Positions 35,065-44,233 of a DNA stretch of 64,000 nt are shown here, piece by piece. This DNA is from Verrucomicrobiota bacterium (GTDB lineage Bacteria; Verrucomicrobiota; Verrucomicrobiia; Opitutales; UBA953), in contig JAPLTV010000065.1 in NCBI GenBank assembly GCA_026397955.1, positions 44,923-108,922 of the forward strand, written 5' to 3'. Each line of letters opens with the position of its first letter. Position 1 is the stretch's first letter. Made by a program: the position numbers and the translations under genes. The notes beneath the pieces were generated by a model. The model saw only the letters and a program-made list of their open reading frames with translations, did no database searches and had not been told where the DNA came from.

Positions 35065-36453
35065 ATGCCCAGCCGGGACATCCTCCGCCAGAAGCTCCTC
35101 GATACTCCGCTCTTCGCGGAGAAGATCTGGAAGCTCTCGCCGGAGCCTTGGCCCATCACGGAGGCGCAGCTGCGCGACCTGAAGCGCATCGGCTCGGCCT
35201 GCCTCAGTTATCACCGCGCACTCGAACGCCTCTACGTCCGTTCCTTTACGAACAAGAAGATCCTCCGCAACCGCGAGGTCTACGCACCCTGGGTCGCCGA
35301 ATACCTCGACCGCTATAAGCCCGCCGGCCTCATCGAACATGGCCGCCATCGCGCCGTCAAAGGCCAGTGCCCCGTCGTCCTTCGTCCGGACCTGCTCATC
35401 ACCGAGCAAGGCTTCACGATGACGGAGCTGGACAGCGTCCCCGGCGGCGTCGGCCTCACGGCCTACCTGAACGAGGTCTACGCCGAGGACTTCCCCCGCG
35501 TCATCGGCGCCCACAGCATGCCGGACCGGTTCATGGCCTCGCTCGCCCGCCTGACGCCGAAGGAGAAATTCCCCTTGGTCGCCATCGTCGTCAGCGACGA
35601 AGCCGCGACCTATCGCCCGGAATTCGAGTGGCTCGGCGAAAAACTCCGTACTCTCGGCCATGACGTGCACATCGTCACCCCCGCCCAGATCATGCAGATG
35701 GGCGACGGGTCTTACATCCCGGTCGATGGTGCCCCCCGCCGCATCGATATCCTCTACCGCTTCTTCGAGCTCTTCGACCTCGCCAACGTGAAGGGCGCCG
35801 ACGGCATCTTCAACGCGGTCGAAGCCGGGACGTTGATGCTGACGCCGCCGATGAAGGCGTTCCAGGAAGAGAAGCTGGGCCTCGCTCTGCTCCACCATCC
35901 GCAGCTCGCCGAGTTCTGGAAAGAAAACCTCCCGGAGGATCACCATGAGGCCCTCTTCCGCATCGTCCCGCAGACGTGGATTATGGAGAAGACCGAACTG
36001 CCGCCGACGGCCGTCTTGCACGCCCCCGGCTTCGCCGGCCGCCCGATTCGCGAATGGACCGAGCTCGCCGAAGCCTCCCAGCGCGAACGCAACCTGATCA
36101 TCAAGGCCAGTGGCTTCCACGAGACGGCCTGGGGCGCCCGTTCAGTGACGCTCGGCAGCGACGTCTCCCGTGAAGAATGGCTCGAGGCCATCGAGAACGC
36201 CCTGAACCCCGAGAACGAGACCTTCCACGTGATGCAAGAATACCATAAGCCGTCGCGCCTGACCCACCCGGTCTACGCCGACGACGGCTCGATTGTCCCC
36301 GCCGATGGACGCGTCCGCCTCTGCCCGTACTTCTTCGTGGATAACGATACGGTCGAACTTTCCGGCATCCTTTCGACGTTCTGCCCCGCGGATAAGAAGA
36401 TCATCCACGGGATGAGCGACGCAGCCCTGCTGCCCTGCCATCTGGTTCCCTGA
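35065..36453 (+). CDS. ATP-grasp-like protein of unknown substrate
   Basis: The 462-aa protein has no signal peptide. The segment PDLLITEQGFTMTELDSVPGGVGLTAYLNE near residues 107-137 resembles the acidic/asparagine motif of circularly permuted ATP-grasp proteins, and the C-terminal half (NLIIKASGFHETAWGARSVTLG) has the lysine and glycine-rich features of an ATP-binding fold. Such proteins ligate amines or amino acids to carboxylates. I recognise the fold only tentatively and cannot name a product. It follows prfB after 12 bases. Confidence 0.5.
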   Translation: MPSRDILRQKLLDTPLFAEKIWKLSPEPWPITEAQLRDLKRIGSACLSYHRALERLYVRSFTNKKILRNREVYAPWVAEYLDRYKPAGLIEHGRHRAVKGQCPVVLRPDLLITEQGFTMTELDSVPGGVGLTAYLNEVYAEDFPRVIGAHSMPDRFMASLARLTPKEKFPLVAIVVSDEAATYRPEFEWLGEKLRTLGHDVHIVTPAQIMQMGDGSYIPVDGAPRRIDILYRFFELFDLANVKGADGIFNAVEAGTLMLTPPMKAFQEEKLGLALLHHPQLAEFWKENLPEDHHEALFRIVPQTWIMEKTELPPTAVLHAPGFAGRPIREWTELAEASQRERNLIIKASGFHETAWGARSVTLGSDVSREEWLEAIENALNPENETFHVMQEYHKPSRLTHPVYADDGSIVPADGRVRLCPYFFVDNDTVELSGILSTFCPADKKIIHGMSDAALLPCHLVP

Positions 36454-36503
36454 GGCGCCTCCGACGTCTTGCATCCTGCCGGGTTTAAGCCCAAGGTAGG
36501 CCC

Positions 36504-38534
36504 ATGAGACTCCTCGCCCTCGGTCTGCTCTCGCTGCTCGCCCTCCTCGGCGACCTGAGCGCCGCCGTCCGCACCAAGGTCGACATGGTCAACCTGACGC
36601 CTGATGTCCGGGCCGGCGAAAAGGCCCTCGTCGCCCTGCGCTACCGTTGCGACCCCCATTTCCATATCTACTGGAAGAACCCTGGCGATGCCGGTGCCTC
36701 GCCCACCGTCGAATGGACCGAGAAATCCGGCACGGAAGTCGGACCAATGATCTGGCCCGGCCCCAAACTGCTGGACCAAGCCGGCGTAATGAACTTCGTC
36801 TACGAGGATGAGACCCTGATCCTAATGGAAGTCGCCATCCCGGCGGGGAAGACGGGTGCGATCACGCTCAAGGGTAAGGCGGAGTGGCTCGAGTGCGACG
36901 ACAAGGGCTGCTGGCCGCATGACACGCTCGTGGAACTTACCCTCAAGGTCGGCCCAAGCAATACGGCCTATAAATATGACCGAAAGCTTTACCCGAATTT
37001 CCGTCCGGTAATCTCGACCACGGGCACGAGCGACGGCAAGACCTTGACGGTCGCCCTGCCCGCCGACCGCAAGCTGGCCGACCTCTGGTTTCCGGAACGC
37101 AACTTCGTGACACCCAACGCGACGGTGATGCAGAAAAAGACCGGCGGGAAGCTGACCATCGAACTAAGGGATGCGACCGAGACGCTCAGTTCTGGCCCGC
37201 TTAACTTCACGACCCGCGCCGAAGACGGCGGGTTCGTCGACATCAACGTAAAACTGGAATCAGCCGCGGCCAAGTCGGCCACGATCGACCCCACCCAGCC
37301 GCACGCCGGCGGCCTCGAATGGCTTCCCTGGTCCCCGGAGGCCCAGGCAAAGGCCCTGGCGGACGGCAAGGTCGTCTATGTCGACTTCACGGCCCGTTGG
37401 TGTGCCACCTGCCAGGTCAACAAACGCGTCTACAAGCAGGATGACGTCGCCAAGGCGCTCAACTCCGCCGGCGTCGTCTTGCTCAAGGCCGACTGGACGA
37501 AGAAAGATTCCGTCATCGCGGATGAGCTGCGCAAATACGGACGCACGGGGATTCCGCTCAACATCTTCCTGAAGACCGGCCAGCCGCCCGCGATTCTCTC
37601 CGAGGCGCTCACCGGCACCGAAGTCCTCTCGGCGCTCTCCGCCGTCACGTCCGGCAAGCCTTACCAAGCCGAGACGACGACACACTCGTTCGCCATCTGG
37701 ATGCTGCTGGCCTTCGGCGGCGGCATCCTCCTCAACCTGATGCCGTGCGTCTTTCCGATGATTGGCCTCAAGGTCCTCGGCTTCGCCAAGGAAGCCGGCG
37801 CCTCCCGCCGAACGGTCGTCCTCAACGGACTCCTCTACTCGGCGGGCGTCATCGCGAGCTTCCTCGCCCTCGCCCTGCTCATCATCGGGCTCAAGTCCGG
37901 CGGTAACTCCGTCGGCTGGGGCTTCCAGATGCAGTCTCCGGGCTTCGTGCTTGGCACGTGCGTGCTCATGATCGTGCTCGGTCTCAGCCTAGCCGGCGTC
38001 TTCGAAATCGGCGTCGGCCTGGGCGGCGTCTCCGCCGGCGAAGGCGACGGCCGCGTCGCGACTTTTCTCTCCGGCGTGCTCGCCACGGTCGTCGCCACAC
38101 CATGCACGGCCCCTGGCCTCGGGGCCGCGCTCGGCTTCGCCTTAGACAAGGAACGTTCCACGGGCGAGACGCTGCTCTTCTTCACCGTGATTGGCCTCGG
38201 CATGGCGCTCCCCTACCTGCTGCTTTCGATGTTCCCCCGACTGGCCGCGATGCTCCCGCGCCCCGGCGAGTGGATGGAGTCCCTCAAGCAGGGCATGTCG
38301 TTCCCGCTGTTCGCCTACGCGCTCTATCTACTCTGGGTGCTGAATGCGCTCGTCGAAGACGCCGCCTGGGTGCGTGACGCCTCGCTGGGGCTCGCGCTCA
38401 TCGCCACAGCCTGCTGGGTCCTCGGCCGCTGGGGCGCCCTGCATCGCTCAGACAACGAACGCCTCGGCGCCAAGCTCATCGCCGGCGTGCTCTTCGTCGG
38501 CACGCTCACCTACCTCTACGCCACGCTCCCTTAA
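36504..38534 (+). CDS. DsbD-like thiol:disulfide interchange protein with internal thioredoxin domain
   Basis: DsbD moves electrons from cytoplasmic thioredoxin to periplasmic proteins. A signal peptide (to about residue 21) precedes a DsbD-alpha-like domain with cysteines at about 131 and 136 (LECDDKGCWPHD). A thioredoxin-like domain follows with WCATC at 299-303. Then come about eight membrane helices (395-676) with the redox cysteines of the DsbD core in NLMPCVFP (C415) and ATPCTAPG (C534). So the order is alpha-gamma-beta, while E. coli DsbD is alpha-beta-gamma. All six cysteines expected for the relay are present. A strong terminator follows. Confidence 0.85.
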   Translation: MRLLALGLLSLLALLGDLSAAVRTKVDMVNLTPDVRAGEKALVALRYRCDPHFHIYWKNPGDAGASPTVEWTEKSGTEVGPMIWPGPKLLDQAGVMNFVYEDETLILMEVAIPAGKTGAITLKGKAEWLECDDKGCWPHDTLVELTLKVGPSNTAYKYDRKLYPNFRPVISTTGTSDGKTLTVALPADRKLADLWFPERNFVTPNATVMQKKTGGKLTIELRDATETLSSGPLNFTTRAEDGGFVDINVKLESAAAKSATIDPTQPHAGGLEWLPWSPEAQAKALADGKVVYVDFTARWCATCQVNKRVYKQDDVAKALNSAGVVLLKADWTKKDSVIADELRKYGRTGIPLNIFLKTGQPPAILSEALTGTEVLSALSAVTSGKPYQAETTTHSFAIWMLLAFGGGILLNLMPCVFPMIGLKVLGFAKEAGASRRTVVLNGLLYSAGVIASFLALALLIIGLKSGGNSVGWGFQMQSPGFVLGTCVLMIVLGLSLAGVFEIGVGLGGVSAGEGDGRVATFLSGVLATVVATPCTAPGLGAALGFALDKERSTGETLLFFTVIGLGMALPYLLLSMFPRLAAMLPRPGEWMESLKQGMSFPLFAYALYLLWVLNALVEDAAWVRDASLGLALIATACWVLGRWGALHRSDNERLGAKLIAGVLFVGTLTYLYATLP

Positions 38535-38554
38535 GCGTCGAAACGAGGACAACA

Positions 38555-38585
38555 AAAAGGCCCGCCGAACGGCGGGCCTTTTGCT
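38555..38585. terminator. Strong bidirectional terminator between dsbD-like and OmpA-like genes
   Basis: AAAAGGCCCGCC (38555-38566), loop GAAC, and GGCGGGCCTTTT (38571-38582) form a perfect 12-bp stem. A-run and T-run flank it on both strands, so it can serve both convergent genes. Confidence 0.9.
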
Positions 38586-38601
38586 TTCAGAACCTTAAGG
38601 C

Positions 38602-39219
38602 TCAGAGCGCGGTGACCGGAGCAGGCGCAGCACCCGCGGCGGACGGAGCAGCCGGGCGGGCAGCCGACTTGGCAGCCGGAGCGGCGGAAACCGGACCAGA
38701 GTAGTTGACGTCGACGATGATCGCCTTGCGATCCTTGGCACCGGACTGGCGACCGGCGGCGTTCTTGTCCGCATGCTGCGAACCCAAGGCCATGATCTCG
38801 GACTTGGCCTGATTGGCGCCGCTCTTGACGAGGTATTCGCGGACGGACTGGGCGCGACGATCGGAGAGACCGAGGTTATATTCTTCGGTGCCGAAATGGT
38901 CGGTGTAACCCGCGATGATAACTTCGGTTACCTTCACGCGACCGGCGACGGCGTCGATCTTGGCGCGTTCGGTGGCGGAGACGGTGTACTTGTCGAAATC
39001 AAAGTAGACGGTGGCGAGAATCGACTCAGGCGGAGGATTGCCCGCGAGGATCGCTGCGGCGAGGGCATCGCGACGAGCGTTGGCCGAGCGGGTGTCGATG
39101 GACTCAGGACCACCAGAGCCGCCGTTACCGGAAGCGAGCGGGTTAAAGCCAGCCGGGATGCGAGAGGTGCAGCCGACGCTCAGGGCGGCGACAGCGAGAA
39201 GGAAGGTGAAACGCTTCAT
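38602..39219 (-). CDS. OmpA/Pal-like peptidoglycan-associated lipoprotein
   Basis: The lipoprotein signal MKRFTFLLAVAALSVGC is followed by a linker and an OmpA-like domain: ATVYFDFDKYTVSATERAK near 95-113, GYTDHFGTEEYNLGLSDRRA near 128-147 with the conserved Asp and Arg that bind diaminopimelate. This tethers the outer membrane to peptidoglycan. The C-terminus is an Ala/Pro-rich tail (about 30 residues) after VDVNYSG. The ATG at 39219 gives 205 aa; an in-frame ATG at 39261 is upstream of the signal and less likely. No Tol genes are adjacent. Confidence 0.85.
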   Translation of the reverse strand: MKRFTFLLAVAALSVGCTSRIPAGFNPLASGNGGSGGPESIDTRSANARRDALAAAILAGNPPPESILATVYFDFDKYTVSATERAKIDAVAGRVKVTEVIIAGYTDHFGTEEYNLGLSDRRAQSVREYLVKSGANQAKSEIMALGSQHADKNAAGRQSGAKDRKAIIVDVNYSGPVSAAPAAKSAARPAAPSAAGAAPAPVTAL

Positions 39220-39273
39220 GGTGAGAACGGGGATGAAATAACAGAGGGCGGGAGTCGGCAAGCCTAGTCTCGC

Positions 39274-40419
39274 TCAGTAGCGCGGGACCTTGGGGTCGAT
39301 CTTGAGCGACCAGGCGTCGATGCCGCCTTTGACGTTGCTGACTCGGGCATAGCCTTTGGCCCGCAGGAACTGGGTAACCTTCATGCTCCGACCGCCATGG
39401 TGGCACTGGACCAGCACCGGGACGTCCTGGGGAATCTCGGCCAGACGCGCCGGCACAGTGTTCATGGGAATAAGTCGGGAGCCCTCGATTCGGCAGACGG
39501 CATACTCGTCCATTTCCCGGACATCAACGAGGAGGGGAGGATTGGGACCGGACAGCAGGCGCTGGGCCTCTTCGACGGTTACTTCGAGCGGAGTTTCGGA
39601 CATGGGTTCGGGGGATGAGCAGGAAACAGGAGCATAGGCGGCCTTCTCAAGGGCACGGATGCTGGGCGCAGAACCGCAGCAAGGACAGGCCGGGTCGGCG
39701 GACAAGGCAATCAGCTTGGAGGTGCCCGCGGCGACGTCGACGACCAGCAGCCGCGAGGACGAGCGCTTACCGAGGAGCACCGCAATCACCTCGGAGGCCA
39801 TCCAGGAGCCGATTACCCCGCAGGTTGCGCCGAACACACCGGCATCGGCGCAGGTCGGCACAGAGGAGGCATCAGGGATGACGGGATAAAGACAGCGATA
39901 GCAACCGGTGCGCGGCAGGAAGACGCCGACCTGCCCGGCTTCGCGCAGGACGCTGCCATGCACGAGCGGACGACCGCCCAGCACGCAAGCGTCAGCGGCC
40001 AGGAAACGGGTCGCGAAATTATCGGTGCCGTCGACCACGACATCATAACGAGCGACGAGGTCGGCGGCGTTCTCGACGGTGAACCCCTCGGGGTGTAACG
40101 CGACCTTCAGACCCGGATTGATCTCACCGAGCGCCTCGGCGGCGGAAATAGTCTTCGGGAGGCCCAAGGTATCGAAACCATGGACGATCTGGCGATGCAG
40201 GTTCGAGATCTCGACCTTATCCGGATCGGCGACACCGATGAGCCCGACGCCGGCAGCGGCCAAGTATAGGCCGACCGGCGAACCAAGTCCACCGGCACCC
40301 AGCAGCAGCACCTTGGCCTCACGCAGTCGCAGTTGGCCGGCCTCCCCTACCCCAGGCAGACGAATCTGCCGGGAGTACAAGGCCCTCTCATGGTCGCTGA
40401 GGCGTTGTTCCGCAGGCAT
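39274..40419 (-). CDS. MoeB/ThiF-type adenylyltransferase fused to rhodanese (MoeZ-like)
   Basis: These E1-like enzymes adenylate the C-terminal glycine of sulfur-carrier proteins (MoaD/ThiS), and the rhodanese domain supplies sulfur. The ATP motif GAGGLGSPVGLYLA is near residues 42-55, the DNFATRF segment near 130, the conserved Cys in SVPTCADAGVFG, and zinc cysteines in CYRCLYP and CPCCGS. The C-terminal rhodanese has the active loop VQCHHGGRS. The ATG at 40419 gives 381 aa. It is divergent from ruvX. Substrates could be molybdopterin, thiamine or cysteine pathways. Confidence 0.87.
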   Translation of the reverse strand: MPAEQRLSDHERALYSRQIRLPGVGEAGQLRLREAKVLLLGAGGLGSPVGLYLAAAGVGLIGVADPDKVEISNLHRQIVHGFDTLGLPKTISAAEALGEINPGLKVALHPEGFTVENAADLVARYDVVVDGTDNFATRFLAADACVLGGRPLVHGSVLREAGQVGVFLPRTGCYRCLYPVIPDASSVPTCADAGVFGATCGVIGSWMASEVIAVLLGKRSSSRLLVVDVAAGTSKLIALSADPACPCCGSAPSIRALEKAAYAPVSCSSPEPMSETPLEVTVEEAQRLLSGPNPPLLVDVREMDEYAVCRIEGSRLIPMNTVPARLAEIPQDVPVLVQCHHGGRSMKVTQFLRAKGYARVSNVKGGIDAWSLKIDPKVPRY

Positions 40420-40444
40420 GCCGACAGTGGAACCCCCGCACCGA

Positions 40445-40488
40445 GCGGTGTCAAACCGCCCCTTCCACGTGTCGGATTGAATAATCCG
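40445..40488. repeat. Two small palindromes in the moeZ-ruvX divergent region
   Basis: GCGGT-GTCAA-ACCGC (40445-40459) and CGGATT-GAAT-AATCCG (40473-40488) are perfect inverted repeats in the 74-base gap. The second ends five bases before the ruvX GTG. They may be operator sites or stem-loops in the ruvX leader. Confidence 0.4.
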
Positions 40489-40493
40489 CCAAG

Positions 40494-40949
40494 GTGTCCC
40501 AACTTGACCCCGTGGCACAGGTCTTCCTCGGCATCGATTATGGCTCCCGGCGGGTCGGGCTGAGCCATGCCGATGAACTCGGCTTCGCCTTTCCCCTGCC
40601 CGCCGCGGTCGCGGAAAGCCCCGAAGAACGCTTCGCCCAGATCGGTAAGGAAATCACCCGCCTCAAGGTCACCATGCTCGTCCTCGGCTACCCTCTCTCG
40701 GTCGAAGGCGAGCGCACCAAGCGCTGCGACGAGGTCGACGTCTTCGCGGCCGAACTCACCCGACGCTTCAATCTTCCGATCGAGAAGGTCGACGAAGCCC
40801 TCACGAGCCAAGCAGCCGACGAGTTCGGCGGCCGGAAAGCGCGCTCGGCTAACGAACGTAAGCAGCAAGCTCGTTCCGGTGAACGCGATTCGCGCGCGGC
40901 TGCCGTCCTCCTCCAGGATTTCCTCAACAGCCGCGGCATCGGCTCCTGA
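40494..40949 (+). CDS. ruvX: RuvX/YqgF Holliday-junction resolvase-like nuclease
   Basis: YqgF-family RNase H-like nuclease, implicated in pre-16S rRNA 5' maturation and proposed in recombination. Catalytic acidic residues are seen in FLGIDYGSRRVGLS (near residue 14), VDEALTSQAADE (near 98-109) and the C-terminal RDSRAAAVLLQDFL. The length of 151 aa is typical. The start is GTG at 40494; the next start is two bases after the stop, so truA is probably co-translated. Confidence 0.9.
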   Translation: MSQLDPVAQVFLGIDYGSRRVGLSHADELGFAFPLPAAVAESPEERFAQIGKEITRLKVTMLVLGYPLSVEGERTKRCDEVDVFAAELTRRFNLPIEKVDEALTSQAADEFGGRKARSANERKQQARSGERDSRAAAVLLQDFLNSRGIGS

Positions 40950-40950
40950 C

Positions 40951-41796
40951 ATGCCTCCCGCCAAACCTAAGAAACCGTTCACGCCGAAGCTCGAGCGCTT
41001 CCTGGCGACGGTCGCCTACGATGGTACCGACCACATCGGCTGGCAGGTCCAGACGGGGCGCCTATCCATTCAAGGCGAACTCGAGGCCCGCTTGTCGCGC
41101 ATCCTCAAGACCCCGATCATCATCCATGGCAGCGGCCGTACCGATTCCGGCGTGCACAGCGTCGGCCAGCGCTTCCATTTCGACGCCTTCTGGCCGCACC
41201 CCTGCAGCTACCTCGTCCACGCGATCAATTCGTGCGAACAGAACGGCCTGTTGGTGACCCAGCTACAGCGCGTTGCCCCGACCTTCCATTGCCGCTGGCA
41301 TGCCGACGGCAAACGCTACCGCTACGAGATCTGCGACGGCTACCCCCCGCCTTGGGAAGCGCGCTTCTGTCTGGGATTAGGCATGAAGACCGTTGATGTG
41401 AAGCTGATGCGCCAGGCCGCCAAGCTGTTGCTCGGCAAGCATGACTTCTTCGCCTTTGGCGCCAACCACGGCCAAGGCATGGAGAAGGAAAATCCCGTCA
41501 AGGAGCTGCGCCGCCTCGACGTTCGCCGGCGCGGCAAGCGCATCACGATCATCGCCGAAAGTAGCGGCTTCCTTTATAAGATGGTCCGCCGTCTCGTCGG
41601 CGGACTCCTCCGCGTCGGCGAAGGCAAGATGCCCCCCGAACGCCTCGTCGCCTACCGCAAGGAACGCCTGATCACCGCCGAGGTGCCGACGGCGCCCGCC
41701 CGAGGGCTTTTCATGGAGAAAGTCTTTTTCAAACCTGGCTCGCTCCAGAACCCCCGCCCCTTGCGGAGCAGCGAAGGCACCAGCAGCTCGGAATAA
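40951..41796 (+). CDS. truA: tRNA pseudouridine38-40 synthase
   Basis: TruA isomerises uridines 38-40 in the tRNA anticodon arm. The catalytic Asp is D65 in GSGRTDSGVHSVGQ. The other signatures are VAYDGTDHIGWQVQ near 25, DGKRYRYEI near 115 and GFLYKMVRRLVGGLLRVG near 208. The real start is the ATG at 40951; the open frame upstream is a shadow of ruvX. The 281-aa protein ends with a Ser/Pro-rich tail. Confidence 0.93.
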   Translation: MPPAKPKKPFTPKLERFLATVAYDGTDHIGWQVQTGRLSIQGELEARLSRILKTPIIIHGSGRTDSGVHSVGQRFHFDAFWPHPCSYLVHAINSCEQNGLLVTQLQRVAPTFHCRWHADGKRYRYEICDGYPPPWEARFCLGLGMKTVDVKLMRQAAKLLLGKHDFFAFGANHGQGMEKENPVKELRRLDVRRRGKRITIIAESSGFLYKMVRRLVGGLLRVGEGKMPPERLVAYRKERLITAEVPTAPARGLFMEKVFFKPGSLQNPRPLRSSEGTSSSE

Positions 41797-41826
41797 AGGC
41801 CTCTTAATCTTGGGTTAAGGCCTTTT
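41795..41826 (+). terminator. Terminator after truA
   Basis: AAAGGCCTCTTAA and TTAAGGCCTTTT form a stem with a single bulged C around a seven-base loop, with the stem's own T-rich end as the T-run. The stem begins at the truA stop codon region and ends 20 bases before the YHYH gene. Confidence 0.6.
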
Positions 41827-41845
41827 GTGGCATAATCCTGAGACC

Positions 41846-42883
41846 ATGAGATCAGCCTCTTTCGTCTGCGCCACCCTTTGCCTGGCCGCCCATGCCGCGC
41901 CTGTCGACCTTCCGTCGCTCTTTGACAAGCGCGCCCTCGTGAAACCGATCACCGAGATTGATGGCATCCTCAGCGACGGCTCCAAGGCCACGGTCTACAA
42001 AATCGTTGTCCGCTCCCTGCCCTACGATCACGCGATGGGCCCGTGGTCGCCGGCCACCCTCAAGGACAAAGGCGGCTACTGGGAAGACACCGTCGACAAG
42101 AAGCTTTACCGCGTCGACGCCGACTATCTCAAAATCCTGAACAAGCGTGGCTGGAACATGTTCGATGCCGACGGCACGGTACACCGCACGAAGGATCGCA
42201 TAGAGTTCGACAAGGTCGCGCGCCAGGAACTCGCGGGCTGGACTTACGAACAGGCCGCCAAGGATGGCGTCACGAATTCGGTCATCGAACTGCAGCCGCT
42301 CGAACAGATCGTGACGATTTTTCTCCCGAAGAATCCGAAAGCCTCTGAGAAGGTCACCCCGCTGCGCCAGGCGAAATTCTCTCCGCGCTCAGGCCTCGGC
42401 ATCAGCACCAACGGCATCCGCTTCTTCCCGCCCGAACCGGTCGATCGTATCACGGCGTTCAAGAACATCGCCCCGCTCGACCCCAAGGGCGGCCACACGG
42501 GCTTCGGTCACGAGTACCACTACCATCGCGCCCCGTCCGTCATGGACAGCGATAAGTCGGGCAAGGTCGTCGGCTTCGCGCTCGACGGTTTCCCCGTCCG
42601 TGGCCCCACGGAAGCCGACGGTTCCACCCCCAAGAAACTCGACACAATCAACGGCCATGATCACGACGGTCTCGGCTATCACTATCACGTCAGCAACGAC
42701 TGGCCCTACATCGTCGGTGGCTTCAAAGGACCGCTCGGCACCGCTGTCCTTGGCGACGTCGATACCTGCGACGCGACCAAGACCGGTGGTGACGGCGGTA
42801 AAGGCGGCAAGGGTGGTAAGGGCGGCAAAGGCGGCTCCAAAGGTGGCGACGGCAAGAAGGGTCCGCCCCCCGAAGGCAAGTAA
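41846..42883 (+). CDS. Secreted YHYH-domain protein with Gly/Lys-rich tail
   Basis: A signal peptide (MRSASFVCATLCLAAHA) precedes a 345-aa protein. The YHYH domain is marked by GHEYHYHRAPS near residue 219 and GLGYHYHVSNDWPY near 278, with VVGFALDGFPVRGP between them. YHYH proteins are secreted and of unknown function, with likely metal-binding histidines. The last ~30 residues are a GGKGGKGG-type Gly/Lys repeat. The next gene starts five bases after the stop. Together with the sulfatase and PEBP genes it forms a small secreted-protein cluster. Confidence 0.8.
   Translation: MRSASFVCATLCLAAHAAPVDLPSLFDKRALVKPITEIDGILSDGSKATVYKIVVRSLPYDHAMGPWSPATLKDKGGYWEDTVDKKLYRVDADYLKILNKRGWNMFDADGTVHRTKDRIEFDKVARQELAGWTYEQAAKDGVTNSVIELQPLEQIVTIFLPKNPKASEKVTPLRQAKFSPRSGLGISTNGIRFFPPEPVDRITAFKNIAPLDPKGGHTGFGHEYHYHRAPSVMDSDKSGKVVGFALDGFPVRGPTEADGSTPKKLDTINGHDHDGLGYHYHVSNDWPYIVGGFKGPLGTAVLGDVDTCDATKTGGDGGKGGKGGKGGKGGSKGGDGKKGPPPEGK
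42781..42880 (+). repeat. Gly/Lys-coding low-complexity tract
   Basis: The 3' end of the YHYH gene is a run of GGN-AAR-GGN codons, an imperfect tandem repeat with a period of about 9 bases (GGCAAGGGT-like). Similar shorter tracts occur at 44137-44181 (end of the sulfatase) and 44320-44365 (start of the PEBP gene). Confidence 0.7.
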
Positions 42884-42888
42884 CCCTG

Positions 42889-44184
42889 ATGCGCCTGATC
42901 TTCTCGTTGCTGGCCTGCCTCGCGTTCGTCCCTGACGCCACGGCTCAGACCACCAAGCCCAACGTCGTCATCATCATCGCTGACGACTTGGGATGGAACG
43001 ACATCGGCACACGTAATCCGAAGATCGTCACGCCAAACCTCGTCAAGCTGGCCAAGGAAGGCGTCGAACTCCAACGCTTCTACGGCTACCCGGTCTGCAG
43101 CCCCGCGCGTGCCGGCCTCCTCACCGGCGTGCTCCCGCGACGCCTCGGGTTGGTCAACATCATCATGCCCGGCCAGGCCGGCATCACGAAAGCCACCCCC
43201 GCCCTACCCGCCAAACTGAAGTCCGCCGGCTACACGACCTCGCTCATCGGCAAATGGCATCTCGGGAACCAGAACCCCTCTTCGGCAGTGGGCTTCGAAC
43301 ACTTCTACGGCTTCATGGGCGGAGAAGTGGATTACCTAAAGCACACCGACATGCGCGGCAAACTGGACTGGCAGCGCGACGGTAAGCAGATCGAGGAAAC
43401 AGGCTACACGACCTACCTTTTCGCCGACGAAGCCTCGAAGCAGATCCGCAACCGCGACAAGGCCAAGCCGTTCTTCCTCCAGGTGGCTTTCAATGCGCCA
43501 CACGTCGAACTTGCCGCGCCCGAAGACTTGGTTGCCAAGCATAAGTCCGACGGCCTTTACGGCGCGGTCGTCGAAGGCCTCGACATCGGCATCGGTCGCA
43601 TCCTGACCACGCTCGACGAACAAGGCCTGCGCGACAATACGCTCGTCATCTTCGTCTCCGATAACGGCGCCCCGCGTCGCACGGGCTCCAACGCTCCGCT
43701 CCGTGGCTACAAGGCTTCCGTCGACGAAGGCGGCATCCGCACCCCGGCCATCGTCCGCTGGCCCAAGCACGTCCCCGCCGGCGTAAAGCTCGACCAGCCC
43801 ATCGCGATCATCGACCTCTTTCCTTCGATCGCCGCTGCGCTGAACCTTCCGCTGAACGCCGAACTGAAGATCGACGGAGTGAATCAGTGGTCCGCGATCG
43901 CCGGCGGCAAGACGCTGCCCCGCCCTCCTTTCCTCGTGGCCTCTTCCGATATCGCCCTCTTCGACGGCGATTGGAAACTCGTCGAGACCAACGCCGGCCA
44001 ACGTGCCCTTTATAATCTTAAGGCCGACATCTCAGAAGCAAAGGACCTGCTCGTGACCCAACCCGAACAGGCTGCCAAACTCGGCGCCCAATTGGATATC
44101 CTGAAGAAGGATTTACCTGCCTATTCCGGCGGAAACATCGGCCCCGGCGGCGGCAAGGGCGGCAAAGGCAAGGGCAAGAAGTGA
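42889..44184 (+). CDS. Secreted arylsulfatase-type sulfatase
   Basis: Type I sulfatases cleave sulfate esters using a formylglycine made from Cys or Ser. Here the motif is CSPARAGLLTG with C70, and the metal residues DD are in VVIIIADDLGWND. A signal peptide (to about residue 20) indicates export. The length of 431 aa is on the short side. The C-terminus is GGGKGGKGKGKK, resembling the tail of the preceding YHYH protein. Substrate is probably a sulfated polysaccharide or aryl sulfate; not decided by sequence. Confidence 0.88.
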   Translation: MRLIFSLLACLAFVPDATAQTTKPNVVIIIADDLGWNDIGTRNPKIVTPNLVKLAKEGVELQRFYGYPVCSPARAGLLTGVLPRRLGLVNIIMPGQAGITKATPALPAKLKSAGYTTSLIGKWHLGNQNPSSAVGFEHFYGFMGGEVDYLKHTDMRGKLDWQRDGKQIEETGYTTYLFADEASKQIRNRDKAKPFFLQVAFNAPHVELAAPEDLVAKHKSDGLYGAVVEGLDIGIGRILTTLDEQGLRDNTLVIFVSDNGAPRRTGSNAPLRGYKASVDEGGIRTPAIVRWPKHVPAGVKLDQPIAIIDLFPSIAAALNLPLNAELKIDGVNQWSAIAGGKTLPRPPFLVASSDIALFDGDWKLVETNAGQRALYNLKADISEAKDLLVTQPEQAAKLGAQLDILKKDLPAYSGGNIGPGGGKGGKGKGKK

Positions 44185-44233
44185 CCCCTTAACGCCCGCT
44201 TAAGGCTCTTTCAGGTATACTTACCCCATCCCC

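Noticed and set aside
34570..36120. Minus-strand open frame of about 516 aa antisense to prfB and the ATP-grasp-like gene
   Set aside because: prfB is certain from GGQ and SPF motifs; the antisense product is rich in Asp, Val and Gly without motifs, typical of a shadow frame.
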